The notes: generated by a model not told the origin, from the letters alone. Positions 1-9,913 are shown, counted from the first letter of the stretch. The stretch is DNA of 64,000 bases from DAISKN01 sp963716925 (GCA_963716925.1 CAVQUX010000006.1:186001-250000); one strand, 5' to 3'. A program made the numbers and translations.

Positions 1-410
1 AGATGACTCGGCAGGGGGCGAGCCAGGAGCCCATCCGCGCACGCGTCCTCGAAGAGCTTCGCGATCGGCTGCGGCCGGAGTTCCTGAACCGCATCGACGA
101 AGTGATCGTGTTCCGTCCGCTGAGCCGGGAGCACCTGGTCAGGATCGTGGACATCCAGATGAGACACCTTCGCGAGCTCCTCGAGAACCGGAAGATCGCG
201 CTGGAGCTGACGGACACCGCGAAGAAACGCCTCGCCGACGACGGATACGACCCGATCTTCGGCGCCCGACCGCTGAAACGGCTCATTCAACAGCAGATCT
301 CGAACGAGCTCTCGCTGCACCTCCTGCAGGGCGAGTTTCGCGAGGGCGATCGAGTCCTGGTCGACGTCGATGGCGACGGAAAGTTCACCTTCCGCAAGGC
401 GCCCAACTAG
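1..410 (+). CDS. clpB: ATP-dependent chaperone ClpB, C-terminal fragment
   Basis: This is the C-terminal end of a ClpB/Hsp104-type AAA+ disaggregase, which works with DnaK to pull proteins out of aggregates in the cytoplasm. The reading frame is open from the left edge and the true start lies outside the window. Visible signatures are RPEFLNRIDEVIVFRPLS, the end of the second AAA+ module, and GYDPIFGARPLKRLIQ, the sensor-2 GAR motif of the C-terminal small domain, followed by the usual LL.GEF..GD tail. A co-chaperone pair (cbpA, cbpM) follows about 110 bases downstream on the same strand, so a heat-shock cluster is likely. Paralogous ClpA/ClpC cannot be formally excluded, but spacing and tail fit ClpB. 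Confidence 0.92.
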   Translation, partial: MTRQGASQEPIRARVLEELRDRLRPEFLNRIDEVIVFRPLSREHLVRIVDIQMRHLRELLENRKIALELTDTAKKRLADDGYDPIFGARPLKRLIQQQISNELSLHLLQGEFREGDRVLVDVDGDGKFTFRKAPN

Positions 411-518
411 GCGTATCTGTGCGAGCGGAGCGTTCGACTTCGCCAAGGCTTCGTCGAGCCCGCCGAAGCCCTGAGGGCGAAAGCGGGAGCCCAGCGGCGG
501 CGCCGGCGCGATAGACCC

Positions 519-1461
519 GTGGAGTTCAAAGACTATTACGCCGCGCTCGGAGTCGCGCCCGATGCCGACGACAAGGCGATCAAGCAGGCCTATCGGAAGC
601 TCGCGCGCCAGTACCACCCGGACGTCAAGCCTGGCGACAAGGCATCGGAGGAGCGATTCAAGGAGATCAACGAGGGCTACCAGGCGCTTTCCAATCCCGA
701 GCGGCGGAAGAAATACGACGAGCTCCGCAAGCAGTATCAGCAGTGGAGCGAGCGCGGGGGCCGAGGCGATTTCGACTGGGGTCAATGGCAGGCCGCGCCC
801 GGCCAGGGAGCTTACAGCTACGACGTCTCGGCGGAGGATCTGGAGGACCTCTTCGGCGGCGGAAGTCCGTTCTCCGATTTCTTCGGATCGATTTTCGGCC
901 AGGCGGGGGGCGGCCCGGCGGGAGCGGGTCGCGCAGCGAGGCCGCGGCGGGGACGAGACCACGAGGCCGGAGTCGAGATCACGCTCGAGGAGGCGTTCCA
1001 CGGGACGACGCGCAGCCTCCAGATCGGCGACCGCCGGATCGAAGCCCGGATTCCGGCGGGGCTCCACTCGGGATCCCGGGTGCGTCTAACGGGCCAGGGC
1101 TCGCCCGGAGTCGCCGGGGCGAGCGCGGGAGATCTCTACCTCGTCGTCGAGGTGGCTCCGCATCCCGTCTTCTCCCGCGAGGGCGACGATCTACGCACGG
1201 AGGCGCCCGTGGATTTCTACACCGCGGCCCTCGGCGGTGAAGCGCGCGTACCGACCATCGACGGGGCGGTGACCCTCAAGATTCCCGCCGCGTACCCAGG
1301 CGGACAAGACGTTTCGACTGAGGGGCAAAGGCATGCCCCGCCTCGGCCGCCCGTCGGAACGCGGAGATATGTGGGCGCGGGTCAAGCTCGTGCTGCCCGA
1401 GCCGCTGAGCGACGACGAGATCGAGGGGCTGCGGAAGCTCGCCGAGGCCCGGAAGCGATGA
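519..1461 (+). CDS. cbpA: J-domain co-chaperone CbpA/DnaJ-like, one frameshift
   Basis: Curved-DNA-binding-protein-type DnaJ homologue that stimulates DnaK ATPase. Residues 4-68 form a J domain with HPD in YHPDVKPGD; a Gly/Phe-rich stretch (about 95-130) and two beta C-terminal substrate-binding domains follow, with no zinc finger, which separates CbpA from DnaJ. The frame breaks near 1290-1300: the bases read IPAAYPGGQD, but shifting by one base restores ADKTFRLRGKGMPRLG and a normal family end DDEIEGLRKLAEARKR at 1461. One extra base explains this. The corrected length is about 313 residues, usual for CbpA. The stop overlaps the start of cbpM by four bases (ATGA), showing translational coupling. 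The start is chosen because MEFKDYYAALGV begins like the family. Confidence 0.9.
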
Positions 1462-1796
1462 CGGAGGGACCGATGACCGAGGGCGAGAAAGGTCTCGACG
1501 CGGAGGAGGCCGCGCGCGTCGCGCGGTTGGACGTGACGCTCGTGTGGCACTACGCGGAGCTGGGAGTGATCACACCCTCCGAGGAGGGCTATTCCCAAGC
1601 CCAGGTCTCGGAGCTCAGGCGTGCGCGACGCCTGCACGAAGATCTGGGGCTCGATCCCGCGGCGATCGAGGTCGTTCTCCGCATGGCCCGGCGAATTCGA
1701 GAGCTATCGGCCGAGGTCCGGCGGTTGGAATCGGAGAGGCCCTCGGTCCGCGACGAGCGCGACTGGCTCGAAGCCGAATGGGAGGACAGGGGTTGA
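1458..1796 (+). CDS. cbpM: CbpM-like MerR-type chaperone modulator
   Basis: A 112-residue protein of the CbpM/MerR-like family, which binds the J domain of CbpA and inhibits it. Evidence: position directly after cbpA with an ATGA overlap; residues 30-60 form a winged-helix-like segment (HYAELGVITPSEEGYSQAQV) seen in MerR-type HTH and CbpM proteins; residues 60-112 are a strongly charged helix with RRIRELSAEVRRLESE, consistent with a coiled coil. A second in-frame ATG at 1473 could be the real start. The alternative is a genuine DNA-binding MerR regulator such as HspR, but HspR would normally precede dnaK rather than follow cbpA. Confidence 0.8.
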   Translation: MTEGPMTEGEKGLDAEEAARVARLDVTLVWHYAELGVITPSEEGYSQAQVSELRRARRLHEDLGLDPAAIEVVLRMARRIRELSAEVRRLESERPSVRDERDWLEAEWEDRG

Positions 1797-1912
1797 CCTC
1801 CATCGCCGCGCTCTCGGGCGCGCTCCCGGCGCTGGGCGCGGTCTACTGGCTGATACGGGAACGGGACGGTCGGTCCGCGGAGGAGCCTTCCGGCGCGCGA
1901 GGTGAGCCCTGA
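1793..1912 (+). CDS. possible 39-residue membrane peptide
   Basis: A short open frame with a TTG start that overlaps the cbpM stop (TTGA). It encodes a hydrophobic N-terminal half (IAALSGALPALGAVYWLI) followed by a charged, polar tail, so it could be a one-span membrane peptide. No family is recognised. The coupling to cbpM and the predicted span are the only support; it may equally be untranslated spacer or part of the next gene's leader. Confidence 0.25.
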   Translation: MTSIAALSGALPALGAVYWLIRERDGRSAEEPSGARGEP

Positions 1913-2484
1913 CGGGACTCTGGATTGCTCTCGGCCTCCTGGCGCTCCTCCCGCAGACGACGCGGGAGCAAGCCCAGGAGCTCGCCATCGAGACCCTTGC
2001 CCACGATCTCGGCCTGCCGGCGGATCAGGTCGAGGTCCAGAGCGTCGCGTCCGTCGACTGGCCCGACTCGAGCCTCGGCTGTCCGAAGGAGGGCGAGCTC
2101 TACGCCCAGGTCATCACCCCCGGCTACCGGATCTCGCTCCAGGTCGACGGACAAACGTTTTCCGTCCATACCGGCGGCGGGAGCGTGGTCGTCTGCCGAA
2201 AGGACGAGGCGACCCGCGACGAGCGCGAATCGCCGGAGCTTCTCGAAATGGTCGCGCGGGCGCGCGAGGATCTGGCGAATCGGCTGGACGTCGAGCCCGA
2301 CGACCTCGAGATCCTCGCCGCCTCCGAGGTCGTCTGGCCGGACGAGAGCCTCGGCTGTCCGGCGCCGGGAAAGAAATACGCTTCCCAGACTCGGGAGGGC
2401 TATTTCATACGCCTTCGGTTCGAGGAGCGCGTCTACCGCTATCACGCCGCGCGGGGCGGGGCTCCGTTCCGCTGCGACCGTTGA
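1902..2484 (+). CDS. secreted protein with duplicated WPDxSLGCP module
   Basis: Unrecognised function. An N-terminal hydrophobic stretch (LWIALGLLALLP) looks like a signal peptide, followed by two homologous modules of about 75 residues. Each contains a DWPDSSLGCP or VWPDESLGCP core, then a small segment ending in an aromatic-rich strand (YRISLQV, YFIRLRF) and a near C-terminal cysteine (VVCRK, FRCDR). The paired cysteines suggest one disulfide per repeat. The frame from 1909 on has no ATG/GTG/TTG near the signal; GTG at 1902 gives a good start if one C of CCCT at 1907-1909 is an error. Similar WPD.SLGCP modules occur in uncharacterised bacterial exported proteins, so it is a conserved-domain protein of unknown role. 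Confidence 0.6.
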
Positions 2485-2493
2485 GCCCGGGGG

Positions 2494-4074
2494 TCATCGA
2501 ACCTCGAAGGTGAAGCGAACGCGCTCTCCCGGATGGCCGGCCAGACGGAAGGCCAGGGCACGAGGTTCTTGCGTCAGTACGCTGCCTTCGCTCGCGCGCA
2601 GGCTCCCCGGAACGATCTCGAGCGTGGAGCTCAAATCGATCCGCAAGAGTCCCGGCTCACCACGACCGCCCATGACCACCGCCGCGACCTCCCGCTTCCC
2701 CGCGGCTGCCTCGACCCGCAACTCGACGGGCTCCCCGGACGAGACGGAGGGCGGAACCGCGGCTCCATCCAGCTGTATCTGGGCCCTCCCCCTCTCTCCG
2801 GTTGACGACAGCTCCAGCAGCGCCGTCATTCTGAGCAATCTGAGCTTCTCCAACGGAGACGCTTTCAGGTCGTCCCCACCGGAAACGAAGAGCGACTTGG
2901 TCGCCGAGGACGTCATCGCCCCGCGATACACCGTGAGGCTGAACCGGAGGGTCGCGCCGTCCTCGTCGCACTCGTCGTCGGTCCAGGTATGCACGAAGTT
3001 CTTGGGTCCGTCGGACAACGTGACGATAGCGAACCGGTTATCGATGTCGAGAACCCAGTCGTAGCGGTCGACCGGCTGGCTCACGCAGGCCGCATTGAGC
3101 AACACCCGGCAGTCCTCGAGCAACTGGACGGTGAAGCAGCCCGCATTGAGCGCGGGAGCCGACGTCGTTGTGCTCGAGGAGGTCGTGCTCGACGAGGAAG
3201 ACGAGGTGGTGCTCGACGGCGGCGCCGAGGTCGTGCTCGACGAGGGCGACGAAGTCGTGCTGGAGGCAGAGGAGCTCGTCGAAGGTACGGTCGTCGTTGA
3301 AGGGCCCGGAATCGTCGTCGTTCCTCCGGCGGGAACCGTGGTCGTCGAGATCGTCGTCGTCGGGGGCGCGGTCGTCGTCGTAGAGGTCGTAGGAGGGGCT
3401 CCGGCGGCAGAGGTGGAAGTCGTCGTCACCGTCGTCGATGGCGGCGCCGCCCCGACCACGGTGGTCGTTGAAGGGTCGCCCTGGCTCGTCGCAACGACGG
3501 CCGCGGCGGCACCCGCGCCTCCGGCCACCGCCGCTACCACGACGCCCGCGCCGATTCCGGCCCCAGCTCCGGAGGAGACGCCCGCCGCCGTGATGGTGCC
3601 GACGATCCCCAGGGCAGTGAACCCGGGCGGGAGCGCGGCGCTCCCCGCGGTCGTGGCTCCCACGACGATGCCGGGGTCCGCGCCCGTGAAGTAGGCCGCA
3701 TCCGGATCATCGTCGCAGTCGTCGACGTCCGACTGGAATTCGCGTGATCGAGCGCTCTCGTACACGTGGTCGATCGCCTCGAGGTAATAGACGACCTGGG
3801 GTGTTTCGGGAGAGACCTGAGGAAGAATCCCAACGAACCCGTTCGCCTCGCGAGTCATCTCGACGTAATAGAAGTCGGGATAGAGGCTGGAGCGGAAGTA
3901 CACCTTCGCCGTCTGAACGTCGTTCTCGGGATCGATGCCCGACAGAACGACCGCAAACCGACCCGGTTCGATGCATTCGATACCGGGATGGTCGATTCTC
4001 GGCGCGCCGCCTGCGGACGCCGAGCAAGCGAGCGACAGACAGGCACCCCCCATGGCAATACGCCCGATATTCAT
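2494..4074 (-). CDS. secreted multi-part protein with long Thr/Ser linker
   Basis: A 526-residue exported protein of unknown function. Residues 1-22 form a signal peptide ending near ASAGG. Residues 25-125 look like a compact beta domain (VYFRSSLYPDFYYVEM, YYLEAID). Residues 150-195 are Gly/Ala-rich and hydrophobic and could span a membrane. Residues 200-310 are an almost pure Thr/Ser/Pro linker typical of glycosylated stalks. Residues 315-420 have cysteines in GCFTVQLLEDCRVLLNAAC and look like a PKD/Ig-type fold (VDRYDWVLDIDN). Residues 430-526 form a beta-rich end (VELRVEAAAG, RVRFTFEVR). It points convergently at the preceding gene with 9 bases between. A sigma-70-like promoter lies just upstream. 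Cell-surface attachment or adhesion is an inference only. Confidence 0.8.
   Translation of the reverse strand: MNIGRIAMGGACLSLACSASAGGAPRIDHPGIECIEPGRFAVVLSGIDPENDVQTAKVYFRSSLYPDFYYVEMTREANGFVGILPQVSPETPQVVYYLEAIDHVYESARSREFQSDVDDCDDDPDAAYFTGADPGIVVGATTAGSAALPPGFTALGIVGTITAAGVSSGAGAGIGAGVVVAAVAGGAGAAAAVVATSQGDPSTTTVVGAAPPSTTVTTTSTSAAGAPPTTSTTTTAPPTTTISTTTVPAGGTTTIPGPSTTTVPSTSSSASSTTSSPSSSTTSAPPSSTTSSSSSSTTSSSTTTSAPALNAGCFTVQLLEDCRVLLNAACVSQPVDRYDWVLDIDNRFAIVTLSDGPKNFVHTWTDDECDEDGATLRFSLTVYRGAMTSSATKSLFVSGGDDLKASPLEKLRLLRMTALLELSSTGERGRAQIQLDGAAVPPSVSSGEPVELRVEAAAGKREVAAVVMGGRGEPGLLRIDLSSTLEIVPGSLRASEGSVLTQEPRALAFRLAGHPGERVRFTFEVR
3150..3480. repeat. low-complexity Thr/Ser codon repeat inside CDS
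   Basis: On the + strand this stretch is rich in GTCGTC, GTGGTC and GAGGTC triplets, which read on the minus strand as runs of Thr and Ser codons (ACG/ACC/AGC). It encodes the Thr/Ser linker of the secreted protein. The imperfect codon repeats make length change by slippage likely. Confidence 0.85.
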
Positions 4075-4108
4075 TCCCCGCGCTTACTGTTGGGTGGATT
4101 ACAAATCC

Positions 4109-4137
4109 AGTGTACCAGACTGGCGGAATTGCGTAAA
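4109..4137 (-). promoter_or_regulatory. sigma-70-type promoter of the secreted protein gene
   Basis: Read on the minus strand: TTTACG (-35), a 17-base spacer, then TACACT (-10), about 35 bases before the ATG at 4074. Both hexamers keep the most conserved bases and the spacer is ideal. Confidence 0.55.
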
Positions 4138-4185
4138 CCGAGGGCACTCTAGAGGACGAAGGCCGCGGCGACTCGAGCGCGGTCC

Positions 4186-4208
4186 TTGGACGCCGCAGAA
4201 CATATAAT
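4186..4208 (+). promoter_or_regulatory. possible promoter with perfect TATAAT
   Basis: TATAAT at 4203-4208 stands out against the GC-rich surroundings, 21 bases before the ATG at 4230. TTGGAC at 4186 resembles a -35 box but the 11-base spacer is too short, so the -35 is unresolved. The divergent promoter of the secreted-protein gene lies about 70 bases away. Confidence 0.35.
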
Positions 4209-4229
4209 GAGCTCCGGCGAAAAAAGACG

Positions 4230-5635
4230 ATGCCGACTTCGGAACTCTCACGATCGTTCGGTCCCACGCTTTCGGAGATGCGGGAGCCCTGGACCCAGCC
4301 GCCTTCGGTTCGCAGGCGCGCGAGCGCCGCGCGGGATGCCGATCCCCTCGATCCGATAAACCTGTTCAACGTCCACTGGTATGGCGCGGACGACGAGGTC
4401 CGGCACTTCGTCGTGCCGCGGGAGTTAACCGGAGTCGACGCTCCCATCGTGGCGATCTACAGCCGCGACTTCCCCACCGGAAGCCACAAGGTCGGTGCCG
4501 CCTACTCGGTGCTCGCCGAGCTCATCGTCGAGGGCGCGGTCGATCGAAGGAAGCATCGACTCGTCTGGCCATCCACCGGCAACTACGGCGTCGGCGGAGC
4601 CTGGGTGGGCGGGCGTCTCGGCTGCCGCAGCCTGGTCGTGCTTCCCGAGGGCATGAGCCGCGAACGGTTCGAGCTCATCGAGAGCTACGGGGCCGAGGTG
4701 GTGAAGACCCGCGGAAGCGAGTCGAACGTCAAGGAGATCTACGACAAGACCTGGGAGCTCCGCAAGGATCCCGACGTAAGGGTGCTGAATCAGTTCGAGG
4801 TGATGGGGAACTACCGATTTCACTACGAGGTGACGGGAAACACCGTAGCCAGGCTCGCCTCCCGACTCCGCGAGAAAGGCGTCGGCGACGGCCGCGTCGC
4901 GGCCTTCGTTTCGTCGATGGGGAGCGCGGGCACCATCGCGGCCGGCGACCGCCTGAAGCAGATCTGGCCCGAGCACAGGATCGTGGGTCTCGAGCCCATC
5001 CAGTGCCGCACGCTCTACGACAACGGATACGGCTCGCACGAAATCCAGGGGATCGGGGACAAGCACGTCACCTGGATCCATCACGTGTCCAACATGGATG
5101 CCCTCATGTGCATCGACGACATGTCCTGCGTTCGGGGGCTCCAGCTCTTCACCGAAGAGGCGGGCCGGAGGGTGATGGAAACCCGTTTCGGCGTTGCGCC
5201 GGAGGACGCGTCGCTGCTCGGATCGATCTTCGGCATCAGCGGCATCTGCAATCTCCTCGGCGCCATCAAGACCGCGAAGCACTACGGCCTGGGAAGAAGC
5301 GACGTCGTGGTCACCGTTCTGCACCGACGACATCGGCCGCTACCGGAGCGTCATGGAGTGGCTCACGAAGAAGGAAGGCCCGATGGACGAAGCGGCGGCG
5401 ACCGCCCGGCTCACGGGGATCTTCCACGGTGCCGGAGCCGACTGGATCCAGGAGGGCACGCGTTCACAACCGGAACCGGTGGCACAACCTCAAGTACTAC
5501 ACCTGGGTCGAGCAGCAGGGAAAGACCGTCGAAGAGCTCGACGCCCAGCGCGACCCCGGGTGGTGGATCGCACACCAGAAGAAGGCCGCCGAGCTGGACG
5601 AGGGGATCCGAGCGCTCCGAGGTGAACGGGCGTGA
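4230..5635 (+). CDS. PLP-dependent cysteine synthase/threonine synthase-like enzyme, two frameshifts
   Basis: Fold-type II PLP enzyme of the tryptophan-synthase-beta superfamily. The Schiff-base lysine is in GSHKVGAAY (about residue 88), an asparagine loop follows in PSTGNYGVGGAW, and a Gly/Ser phosphate-binding segment is FVSSMGSAGTIAAGD. At about 460 residues it is longer than CysK (about 320). The frame breaks near 5320, where the continuation reads TDDIGRYRSVMEWLTKK, and again near 5456, continuing NRWHNLKYYTWVEQQGK to the stop at 5635. The stop overlaps the GTG of the next gene. The substrate is not predictable from sequence; O-phosphoserine or O-acetylserine sulfhydrylase-type chemistry is a guess. 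The first-ATG start at 4230 sits 21 bases after TATAAT; a later start is possible. Confidence 0.8.
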
Positions 5636-6635
5636 CGGATCGGGTCGCTCTGTATCTCCAGGACGCCCATCCTCTCGCCGACTGCATCCGCTACGCGAAG
5701 TACGCCGAGGAGCGGGGATTCGAGGCGGTGTGGCAGGCGGAGAGCCGGCTGGTCCGCGACGCGATCGTGCCCATGGCGGCCTACGCCGCCGTCACTTCGC
5801 GCATCCAGGTGGGCTCGGGAGTCATCAACAACTGGACGCGCAACATCGGCCTCCTGGCGGCGACGTTTCTCACCCTCGACGACCTCGCGCCCAACCGCAT
5901 CCTCTGCGGCATCGGCGCCTGGTGGGACCCGCTGGCGCGGAACGTGGGGATCGAGAGGAAGAAAACCGCTCGCCGCCATGCGGGAGACGATCGAGATCTT
6001 CCGCAGGCTCCTCCGCATGGAGAACGTGACCTTCGAAGGCGAGTTCCACCAGGTCCGGGGGATCGAGCTCGACGTTGTCCACGGCCGCCGCGAGCCCCGC
6101 AACGTCCCCGTCTTCATCGGCGCCACCGGGGACCAGATGCTGGAGCTCACCGGCGAGATCGCGGATGGGTGTCTTCTGAACTACTGCGTTCCACCTTCTT
6201 ACAACGATCGGGCGCTCGAGCTGCTTTCGAAAGGGGCGGCGCGGGCCGGGAGGTCGCTCGAGGACATCGACCGTCCCCAGCTCATCGTCTGCTCCGTGGA
6301 CCGCGATCGGGCTCGCGCCATCGAGGGGGCGAAGGGCCTGATCACCCAGTACCTCGCGCAGCAGCCCCACATCGCGAAAGCCTCGGGAGTGAGCGAGGAG
6401 ACCGTCCGGAAAGTCCAGTCGATCCTCGGGTGGCCCGCGACGAAGGAGCAGGTGCGAGAAGGCGATGCAGCACGTCCCGGACGAGCTCGTCCTCGGCATC
6501 ACCGCCACGGGAACGCCGGAAGAGGCGAAGGCGCGCGTCTCCGAGTACATGAAGCGCGGGGCGACCTGCCCGGTGCTCTATCCCCTCGGGGATCCTTTCT
6601 TGATGATCGACACCTTCGCCGCGCCCCGCGGCTGA
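5632..6635 (+). CDS. luciferase-like (LLM class) flavin/F420 oxidoreductase, two frameshifts
   Basis: TIM-barrel oxidoreductase of the bacterial luciferase/F420-dependent family. The start is GTG, overlapping the previous stop (GTGA). Family features: YAEERGFEAVWQAE, a strand that usually carries the catalytic acid or base; VGSGVINNWTRN; LAPNRILCGIGAWWDP; and after a frame change near 5975, the family segment PVFIGATGDQMLELTGEIADGCLLN. A second frame change near 6465 restores the end (HVPDELVLGITATGTPEE, stop 6635). The corrected length of about 334 residues is normal, and the layout most resembles methylene-tetrahydromethanopterin-reductase-like enzymes. Cofactor (F420 or FMN) and substrate cannot be decided. 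The tight coupling to the PLP enzyme suggests one degradative pathway. Confidence 0.8.
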
Positions 6636-6652
6636 CGGGAGAGGAGCCACCC

Positions 6653-7959
6653 ATGTACGTCATGTCCAGAGCCTCCAGACGACTGCTCGCGGCCCTCGCC
6701 GCGCTCGGGCTCACGACTTCGACATGGGCGCAGACGGACGCGATCGCGATCGTGGGAGGGAAAATCATCGACGGGACCGCGAGGCCTCCGATCGAGAACG
6801 GCGTCGTCGTCGTCGAGGGAAACGAGATTCGCGCCGTCGGCCCACGCTCCGAGGTATCGATCCCCAGCGAGCCCGCATTCTCGACGCGAGCGGGTCCAGC
6901 GTTCTTCCGGGGCTCACCGACCTCCACATCCACGCGACGCATTTCATCGCGAGCCCCCGGGCGTTCGAGGACGACGCGATGTCGGCCCTGAGGGCGGCGG
7001 CCATCCTTCGCCAGGCCCTCGACTCCGGCATCACCCTCGTCCGCGACGCCGGGGCCCGCAACAACACCGCGACGGCGTTGAAGCGCGCTCTCGCCCAGGG
7101 CTACATCGAGGGTCCGCGGCTCGTCATCTGCGGCCAGATCGTCGGGGTCACCGGCGGGCACGGAACCGAAGGCGACCTGATGGAGACTCCCAAGTGGCTG
7201 CGGGAGTCCGACTCGCCCTACGAGTGGCGGAAGAACATCCGGCAGAACTTCAAGATGGACGCGGACTTCGTGAAGGTGACGCCGCCCTTCACCCGCGCCG
7301 AGATCGAGATCGCCGCCGAGGAAGCGCACAACTTCGGCGCCCGGATCGCGGTCGACGCCGCGGGCCAGGGCTACCCCGGCATGATGATGGTCGAGCATGC
7401 CGTCGGCGCGGGCGCCGACACCATCGAGCACCTGGCGCCGATGAAGAACGAGGACCAGGTGATCGCGATGATGAAGGAGCGCGGGACCATCGTGGTGCCG
7501 ACGCTCCACGCGAGCCGCCGGTTCGCGGGCGAACGGTGGGACCGACCGACGGAGAGAGACACTCTCGAGCTGACGCGGCCCGAGGACTACGAGCACCGAT
7601 TCCGGAAGATGCACGCCGCCGGCGTCCCCATGGCGATCGGCACCGATACCGGCGGGAAGGATCAGGGTGAGATCGGCTCGTTCTACGCCGAGGAGATCCG
7701 CAGGTGGATCGGGTGGGGATACACCGCCCACGAGGTGCTCCAGTCGGCGACGCGCGTCGGGGCGGAGGCGGCGGGTCTCGACGAGCGTCTCGGAACGCTC
7801 GCGCCGGGGAAGTGGGCCGACATCCTAGTCGTCGAAGGAGACGTCCTGGCGGACCCGGCGGCGGTGGTCCATCCGGACTGGGTGCTTCTCGACGGGAAGA
7901 TCGTGCGGCGACCCCGAACCCAGAGTTCGGAAGCCGCGCCCACCTACGGGGTGAAGTAG
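6653..7959 (+). CDS. exported imidazolonepropionase-like amidohydrolase, one frameshift
   Basis: Metal-dependent amidohydrolase with a signal peptide (RRLLAALAALGLTTSTWAQ). A GAGAGGAG ribosome site precedes ATG 6653. After VVVEGNEIRAVGPRSEV the frame shifts near 6870-6890 and continues LDASGSSVLPGLTDLHIHAT, where HIH is the first metal-binding motif. Further ligands are visible in VKVTPPF (Lys that is commonly carbamylated), VEHAVGAGADTIEH, and AIGTDTGG with the catalytic Asp. The family-typical end LGTLAPGKWADILVVEGD is present. The length of about 435 residues is normal for secreted prolidase or imidazolonepropionase-like enzymes of environmental bacteria. It is probably periplasmic and acts on a cyclic amide or peptide; the substrate is unknown. 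Confidence 0.88.
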
Positions 7960-7960
7960 A

Positions 7961-8161
7961 TCAGGCCGCCGCCTGGTACAACGTCTGGGCGAATGCCAGC
8001 GCCTCGTCGAGGCTGTCGAATACCCGGCTCACCACGTGGACGCCCGTTCGATCTCGAACCAGGGCCTTGAGGCGGGTCTTGGTATTCACTCCGTCTTCGC
8101 AGGCCTGGAGACAGACGGTGCAGCGGGTGCCCTTGGCTCCGAGGATGTCCGTCTCTGACAT
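7961..8161 (-). CDS. small cysteine-rich protein of unknown function
   Basis: A 66-residue protein with no recognised family. The N-terminal half carries CTVCLQAC (Cys 14, 17 and 21), followed by a predicted beta-strand and helix (RTGVHVVSRVFDSLDEALAFAQ). CxxC plus a third cysteine suggests metal binding or redox use. It is likely a real gene: it fills the gap up to the amidohydrolase stop and its ATG (8161) is preceded on the minus strand by a GGGAGGTAGG ribosome site. It is convergent with the amidohydrolase. Confidence 0.6.
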   Translation of the reverse strand: MSETDILGAKGTRCTVCLQACEDGVNTKTRLKALVRDRTGVHVVSRVFDSLDEALAFAQTLYQAAA

Positions 8162-8354
8162 GACCTACCTCCCAGGCTCTTCAGGAATCGCGAGATGCAA
8201 AGACGAGGCCAGGTCACGGATCCGCGGCCGGCTGGACCAAATAGCTGAAAAGAAGGGATTAACGGACACCGATTTCCCGCGGCCCCGTGGAGGGCGCGGC
8301 TACATCCGGTGACAAATCGGGGTAGATAGCGAAAAACGGAACACTTTCTGCATA

Positions 8355-9826
8355 TCAGCGGAACATCTGCCGTCCCGATTCCCCCGAGTAGTTGACGAAG
8401 ACCGTCTTGAGCTCGGTGAAGAAGTTCAGCCCTTCCTCCGACATCTCGCGCTCGCCGACCCCCGTGGCTTTGACCCCGCCGAAGGGAAGCTGCGCTTCCC
8501 CTCCGATCGTGGGCTCGTTGACGTGCACCATGCCGCACTCGACGTCCTCGACGAAACGCATCACCTGGTCCACGTCCCGGGTAAAAATCGACGTCGTGAG
8601 GCCGAAGGGAACGGAGTTCGCCATCCGGATCGCGTCCTCGAAGGTCTTCGCCTTCGAGATCGCGAGCACCGGCCCGAACACCTCTTCCTGGAAGATGCGC
8701 ATTCCGGCGTCGACCCCATCGAAAATCGTAGGCTCGACGAAGAAGCCGTTCTCGAGTCCCCTGGGTCTGCCGCCTCCGGTGAGGAGCCGGGCCCCTTCGG
8801 TTTTCGCGATCTCGATGTACTCGAGGTTCGTCTTGAGCTGGCTCTCGTCGACGGCCGGCCCCATGTCGACGTTGTCCTCGAGGCCGTTTCCCACGCGGAG
8901 CTTCCGAGCGTGCTCGACGAGCCGCTCGACGAGAGCGTCTTTCCTGTCCTCGATCGCGATGACCCGCGACGTTGCGGTGCAGCGCTGGCCCGTCGAGCCG
9001 AAAGGCTCCGTCCCGGATCGCGAGCGCCGCTTTGTCCAGGTCGGCGTCCGGCATCACGATGACGGCGTTCTTTCCTCCCATCTCGCAGGTGACCTTCGCT
9101 CCTCTCGACGCGGCCTTCACGTAGAGGTCGGTGCCGATCGAGTTCGAGCCGGTGAAGGAGATGATGGGGATGTGGCGCGAGTTGACGAGGGTCTCGCCCA
9201 CCTCGGAGCCCGAGCCCACGAGCACGTTGAACACTCCCGGGAGGAATCCCCGCCTCGGAGTAGATCTCCGCGAGGAGCGCGGCCGTCGACGGGGTGAGCG
9301 ACGCCGGCTTGAACACCACCGCGTTTCCCGCGACCAGCGCCGGCGCCGACTTCCAGACCGGGATCGCCCAGGGAAAGTTCCAGGGAGAGATCAGGGCGAC
9401 CACCCCGACCGGCTGGCGGATGGTATAGGTGAACGTGCTGCGCGCTTCCGAAGGAAGCGTCTTGCCTCCCATCCGGAAGCCGGCCCCGGCGTAGTACTCG
9501 ATGAGCGAGATGCCCTTCATCACCTCGCCCCGGGCTTCCTTCAGGATCTTTCCCTCTTCCCGGGTCATGAGGCGCGCGATCTCGTCCACGCGGGAGCGCG
9601 CGATGTCGGCGGCGCGCCAGAGAACTCGCCCGCGCTCTGGACCAGGCACTTTCCGCCACTTCTCGAAGGCCTTCCGCGCCGCCTCGATGGCGCGCTCGGC
9701 GTCTTTCGCCGTCGCCATCGGAAACTCGGCGATGACGTCGCCCGGGTCGGCGGGGTTGACGTTCTTCACTACGCGTGCGGAGGAGGGCTGGATCCATTCT
9801 CCGTCGATGAAAGAGCCGGTTCGCAT
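8355..9826 (-). CDS. NAD(P)+-dependent aldehyde dehydrogenase, two frameshifts
   Basis: Aldehyde dehydrogenase superfamily, about 485 residues after correction. Visible landmarks are SPWNFPWAIPVWKSAPALVAGN (shown in parts: PWNFPW and KSAPAL, NAD binding), ISFTGSNSIGTDL, VTCEMGGKNAVIV (catalytic glutamate region), QRCTA-type catalytic cysteine segment near 8980-8990, and the end segment FGLTTSIFTRDVD with PFGGVKATGVGERE. The frame changes near 9240 and near 8995; both joins restore family sequence. The pattern with FNVLVGSGSEVG and PFGGVKATG resembles alpha-ketoglutarate-semialdehyde dehydrogenases. It is divergent from dihydropyrimidinase, so a role in the same catabolic block is plausible, for example oxidation of malonate semialdehyde from beta-alanine; that is inference. 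Confidence 0.88.
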
Positions 9827-9913
9827 CGATAACCTCCCGCCTTCGCGAAGACGCTACGGCGCGGTAAACCCTTACGTTACCACGCTGCTCTGGTTTCGCG
9901 TTATCCTCCCTCC

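Noticed and set aside
3095..3694. 199-residue Val/Glu-rich ORF on the + strand
   Set aside because: It is the reverse reading of the Thr/Ser linker of the 2494-4074 gene, giving Val/Glu runs from complementary codons.
5003..5635. Separate 210-residue ORF over the PLP enzyme end
   Set aside because: It contains the true C-terminus (KYYTWVEQQGK) but its first part is an out-of-frame shadow; it belongs to the frameshifted 4230-5635 gene.
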